Source of the DNA: Pseudomonadota bacterium
GTDB lineage: Bacteria; Pseudomonadota; Alphaproteobacteria; Acetobacterales; Acetobacteraceae
Direction: 5' to 3'
DNA: 5,199 bases
Assembly: GCA_021807465.1 (NCBI GenBank)
Contig: JAKBCX010000145.1
Location: 1-5,199, forward strand
Positions 4,987 through 5,199 of this stretch are shown here, piece after piece. A program made the position numbers and the translations under genes. A model generated the notes under the pieces. The model ran no database searches. It saw only the letters and a list, made by a program, of their open reading frames with translations, and was not told the origin of the DNA. Positions within the stretch are counted from its first letter, which is position 1. The number at the start of each line of letters is the position of its first letter.

Positions 4987-5199
4987 CAGGCGGCCCGGGT
5001 GAGGCGCTTGATGAAGGCGGAGAGATGGTGCCGGCGCATCTCGGTTTTCGCCTTGGCGCTGGTCGTCATGTAGTTCATCTGCACCACGTAGCGCTGGCCC
5101 TCGAATGTTTTATGCCCGTGCCAGCTTGCCGGGGTGTTGGGAAAGATGAGCAGCGTGCCATCCACGGGCGGCACCTCGGCGGCGTAATCCTCCAGGTTA
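4986..5199 (-). CDS. 2-oxoglutarate/Fe(II)-dependent oxygenase, C-terminal fragment (runs off right edge)
   Basis: The last 70 codons of a longer gene. The frame is open through the window edge, so the GTG at 5174 is internal, not the start. The visible part matches the end of the double-stranded beta-helix of prolyl-4-hydroxylase-like oxygenases: an acidic EDYAAEVPP lead-in, the strand GTLLIFPNTPASWHGHKTF, and QRYVVQMNY. In fragment numbering (residue 1 is the Asn at 5198-5196), His27 in SWHGH should be the distal iron ligand. Arg36 in EGQRY is at the right distance to bind the 2-oxoglutarate carboxylate. The HxD motif lies outside the window. A basic tail of about 25 residues follows (KAKTEMRRHHLSAFIKRL). 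Members of this type often sit next to glycosyltransferases in polysaccharide loci; here the gene is coupled to one. The substrate is unknown. Confidence 0.82.
   Translation of the reverse strand, partial: NLEDYAAEVPPVDGTLLIFPNTPASWHGHKTFEGQRYVVQMNYMTTSAKAKTEMRRHHLSAFIKRLTRAA

Noticed and set aside
4986..5174. A complete 62-codon gene starting at GTG 5174
   Set aside because: The frame is open to the right edge and the residues upstream of the GTG continue the oxygenase fold, so this is an internal codon of a partial gene.

Overview
The window is GC-rich and densely coding, and every convincing gene lies on the minus strand. Read in the direction of transcription (from high to low coordinate), nine genes follow one another with gaps of 63 bases or less, and four of the junctions are overlaps or near-abutments. 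The gene content and order (pgsA close to moaD-moaE, then apt and radA, with an isolated Bug-type substrate-binding protein) suggest an alphaproteobacterium. The alanine- and glycine-rich proteins and the frequent TTG/GTG candidate starts make an Acetobacteraceae-like organism (Acidocella/Acidiphilium type) plausible. That placement is an impression from protein style, not a database match.

Layout from the upstream end. At 5199-4986 is the C-terminal part of a 2-oxoglutarate/Fe(II)-dependent oxygenase. It is coupled by a one-base stop/start overlap to a family 2 glycosyltransferase (4986-4240), which in turn overlaps by 11 bases a TVP38/TMEM64-type polytopic membrane protein (4250-3573). These three look like one envelope or surface-glycan related translation unit. 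Next comes pgsA (3515-2931), which encodes phosphatidylglycerophosphate synthase. A 19-codon reading frame precedes it, and the stop of that frame overlaps the pgsA ATG. After a 63-base gap there is a small proline-rich lipoprotein (2867-2457), then moaD and moaE (2452-1755), the two subunits of molybdopterin synthase, joined by a TAATG overlap. apt (1714-1199, purine salvage) follows after a 40-base spacer that carries a possible short dispersed repeat. Then come a Bug/TctC-like periplasmic binding protein (1151-117) without transporter partners in the window, and the first 38 codons of radA (115-1), which runs off the left edge.

Functionally this is mostly housekeeping: phospholipid head-group synthesis, molybdenum cofactor synthesis, adenine salvage and recombination/repair, with an envelope-related module upstream. 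There is no intergenic stretch over 63 bases. I see no RNA gene, mobile element, CRISPR array or convincing factor-independent terminator. I did not find a clearly novel system. The points worth a second look are small ones: a start codon decided by its ribosome binding site, a mini-ORF in front of pgsA, a repeat-like element that can pair with the apt ribosome binding site, an uncharacterised lipoprotein between pgsA and moaD, and the orphan binding protein.
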